Positions 61,703 to 64,000 of a stretch of DNA of 64,000 nucleotides are shown here, piece after piece. The notes below the pieces were generated by a model. The model was given only the letters and a program-made list of their open reading frames with translations, had not been told where the DNA came from and made no database searches. Numbering within the stretch: position 1 is the stretch's first letter; the number at the start of each line of letters is the position of its first letter. Location of the stretch: positions 9,403,795-9,467,794 of the forward strand of contig CM032795.1 of the NCBI GenBank assembly GCA_019155185.1. The letters are read 5' to 3'. The position numbers and the translations under genes are program-made. Source of the stretch: Beaufortia kweichowensis (Eukaryota; Chordata; Actinopteri; Cypriniformes; Gastromyzontidae).

Positions 61703-64000
61703 TTTGTGCATCACATGGATCATTACATCATCACTCAAATTGTTGTAGTCAGTTGATAATGTCATGTAAAATTAATATAATGTGCAATGAAAAGAAAATA
61801 GTATTAAAACAGAAATATACAGTATAGAAGCTTTTTCACTACTGGTCCCTTTGGAGATTATACTGTATATAGAAACAATATTAAAACGTATTTAAAATTA
61901 CAGGTCCGCAGGGGCGTCACTCTGAAAAAGTTAGTCATAGACAGAGGAACGTGAACACTGAGAAAACAACATTTGACACTTTCCAGAAAACAACCCTGGA
62001 CAGCCACATCTCCGGCACAAGGAACTACTACTTCCACTGTCTCTTGACTCCCAGATGATTAGCAAATGCACTGATGGATCAGATCCATCCTCACATCTCG
62101 ATAGCCACAGACGCACGGCACAGACTGGTGCTCTGTCCTCTAGCTGACATGATTCTTCTTACTGTAGACATATTCCTGACAATGGTACTTACAGGGATTT
62201 TTGTGCTGTACTGAAAAATGCAATCATCTCTGCCCCGTGCCGCTTTATTGTCTGAGGGGATGAAAAGCTCTTGCCAGCATCTGACCGTTATCTCAGAACG
62301 ATGTTCAACAAGGTCATCTTCTATCTCGTAAGATGGATGGGGTTATTATTAAATATCTTTGCAGGCTAATGCAGAATGCCTGTCTGCACAGAGTGGGTTT
62401 AAAGTTTAATGTGCGAGGTGTTCAGAAAGGGCACAAAGAGGCAAAAAGATAAAAGTATATCAAGAATATTTTTGGGAAGATGAATCATCATTTTATTCAA
62501 CCTGACACAAGATTACTCATCGCTTCTTTACAACGCAACTCAAGTTGCCAGCCAGTCTTAACTTTTGAGAACAATGCGATACACCAGTGCTGCAGTAAAT
62601 ATTAATTATAAAGTACATACCACTGGAATACTCAATTCTGATTGGTCACATTCAGGTCATCCAACAGTCTGACATTCGGATAAATAAGGGATATCAAACA
62701 GCTCATCCTGGATGCTTTACTGGTGCAACTAAAATGTTTTACATTATAATATCTCAAATTAATATTTTGTGCCCAACAGTGTGCATCCACATCTAATATT
62801 TGTGTCTCGGTCCTGATCATCCTGTTTGGGTTTATTTTGCGATAACAACAGGCTGTTCATTATCCCTTACTTAATATTCTGGAGTTTACCAGGATCAGTC
62901 TGTTGATTTTCTTCTCTATTCATTTCTCTTCTCTTTTGAAAAACAAACAAAGGAAAACAAAAAGTGTGTCTTCTTACTCTCACAAACTAAATATTGTGAC
63001 ATGCACCCAAACACGTTTCCTTTTAATCTGCCTATACTGTAGAGCCACATTCGGTAGAACCCACAATATTTTCATTTTGCTCACCTACACAAGTGGAAAA
63101 TGAAGCACACTCTAAATCCTTTTTAATTGGCTTTTTTTATTCCTCTGAGTCCTGATAAAGACGGGTCAACAGGCTCAGAGAAGCTTTTTTCACCAGCTGA
63201 GATGCAGACTTCAGGTTAGGATCCTTTTATTTTCTGTCTTTAGCCCATTATAATTTCTTTCTTTCTTGTTGGATTTCACCCGTGCCCTGCTGTGGCAATA
63301 AACAGCAGGAGAGCTGGTGTCAAACGGAGCCTTATCAGTCTAAAACACATGCGCTTTCTTTTAGCATCAACTTTTCTGCTTTTCTCAAATTAGAATGCTC
63401 TTATATTTGTGTTCATGGCACATGTAGTTTCCATTAGTTTGGCACCTTGGTCAATGAATATTTTATAAAGGGTGAGTGCCCCTTGTTGAAACTGATTTGT
63501 ATGGTTTTGCTGTACTGTCTTACTTGAACATTGCAATTACTCTGTGAAAGAAAAGAAAAAAGCAAATTAATTAAGAATTACACTTTTAGTTTAGTTTAAG
63601 TTAGACTCAGCAGGACATGGCACTGTGATAAGCAATTGCTTTTGTTATACTTGCAGATGTTTCATCATGTCGAAATGAAATGGCGGAACAATGATTTGAT
63701 AAATAGGTGTGGGCCAACATTTTTATGGTGGTCATGGATTTTATGTACATGCATGTTAGTTCTTTTTCCAACCAACATGTATTGTACTATAGGCTGTATA
63801 AAAACGTATATACAACAAACAGCATATGCAAGTTTATTTAACATTTTTAACAATTTTTAACATTTAACAGTTTATTTAACAAGCATTGTGCATAATGAAC
63901 TGTAATTTTCTGAACAGAAAGAAATCAGCTCGTCAGAATCATATGATCTTTCAGTTCGTGGAAATTACAAAGTACAGAGTAACAAGACATTCAAATTAAT
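61703..64000. other. gene-free stretch to window end
   Basis: No exon, RNA gene or transposon end could be supported. 62220-62420 is less AT-rich and not obviously repetitive, possibly conserved non-coding DNA. Confidence 0.45.

Overview
The window is vertebrate nuclear DNA, almost certainly from a cyprinid fish (zebrafish/carp group). The evidence is spliced genes with long introns, AT-rich spacer, abundant microsatellites, and many small non-autonomous DNA transposons (hAT, Harbinger-like, TTAA-inserting) plus tRNA-derived SINEs of types common in cyprinids. The species cannot be fixed from the sequence alone. Most open reading frames in the window are chance ORFs.

Two protein-coding genes are supported, and they converge. 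(1) ggt6 (+ strand, about 18369-22176, four coding exons, 606 codons) encodes a gamma-glutamyltransferase-6-like type II membrane protein. It has an unusual His/Asp/Glu-rich stalk, and a serine occupies the position of the family's catalytic threonine. Exon 1 was found by splice-phase logic. Intron 2 has a GC-AG boundary. (2) tmem8b (- strand, 52616 down to 26251, eight recognised coding exons) encodes an EGF-domain, seven-transmembrane CREST-superfamily protein. All exon phases join, and the protein from the conserved internal Met has 494 residues. A good splice acceptor before that Met implies more 5' exons, which I could not locate. The genes meet tail to tail, with candidate poly(A) signals at 24048 (+) and 25489 (-).

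Region by region: 1-18.3 kb has no convincing gene. It holds microsatellites, three foldback/MITE elements, one copy of a dispersed repeat and a possible conserved non-coding stretch near 8.7-9.06 kb. 18.3-24.1 kb is ggt6 with a GC-rich hAT element in intron 1. 24.1-25.5 kb is the short gap between the genes. 25.5-52.6 kb is tmem8b, whose introns carry at least four hAT/Harbinger elements with readable target-site duplications, a TTAA element, SINE and LINE tails and two more copies of the dispersed repeat. 52.6-64 kb has no recognised exon but contains a CTAT/GATA satellite of about 520 bp, a Harbinger MITE nested in a TTAA element, and another MITE.

The two genes have no evident functional link. 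Both encode membrane proteins, and their tail-to-tail layout is the only relationship visible. I found no CRISPR array, operon, rRNA or true tRNA gene, and no previously undescribed multi-gene system. The most notable signals are the altered active site and metal-binding-like stalk of ggt6.
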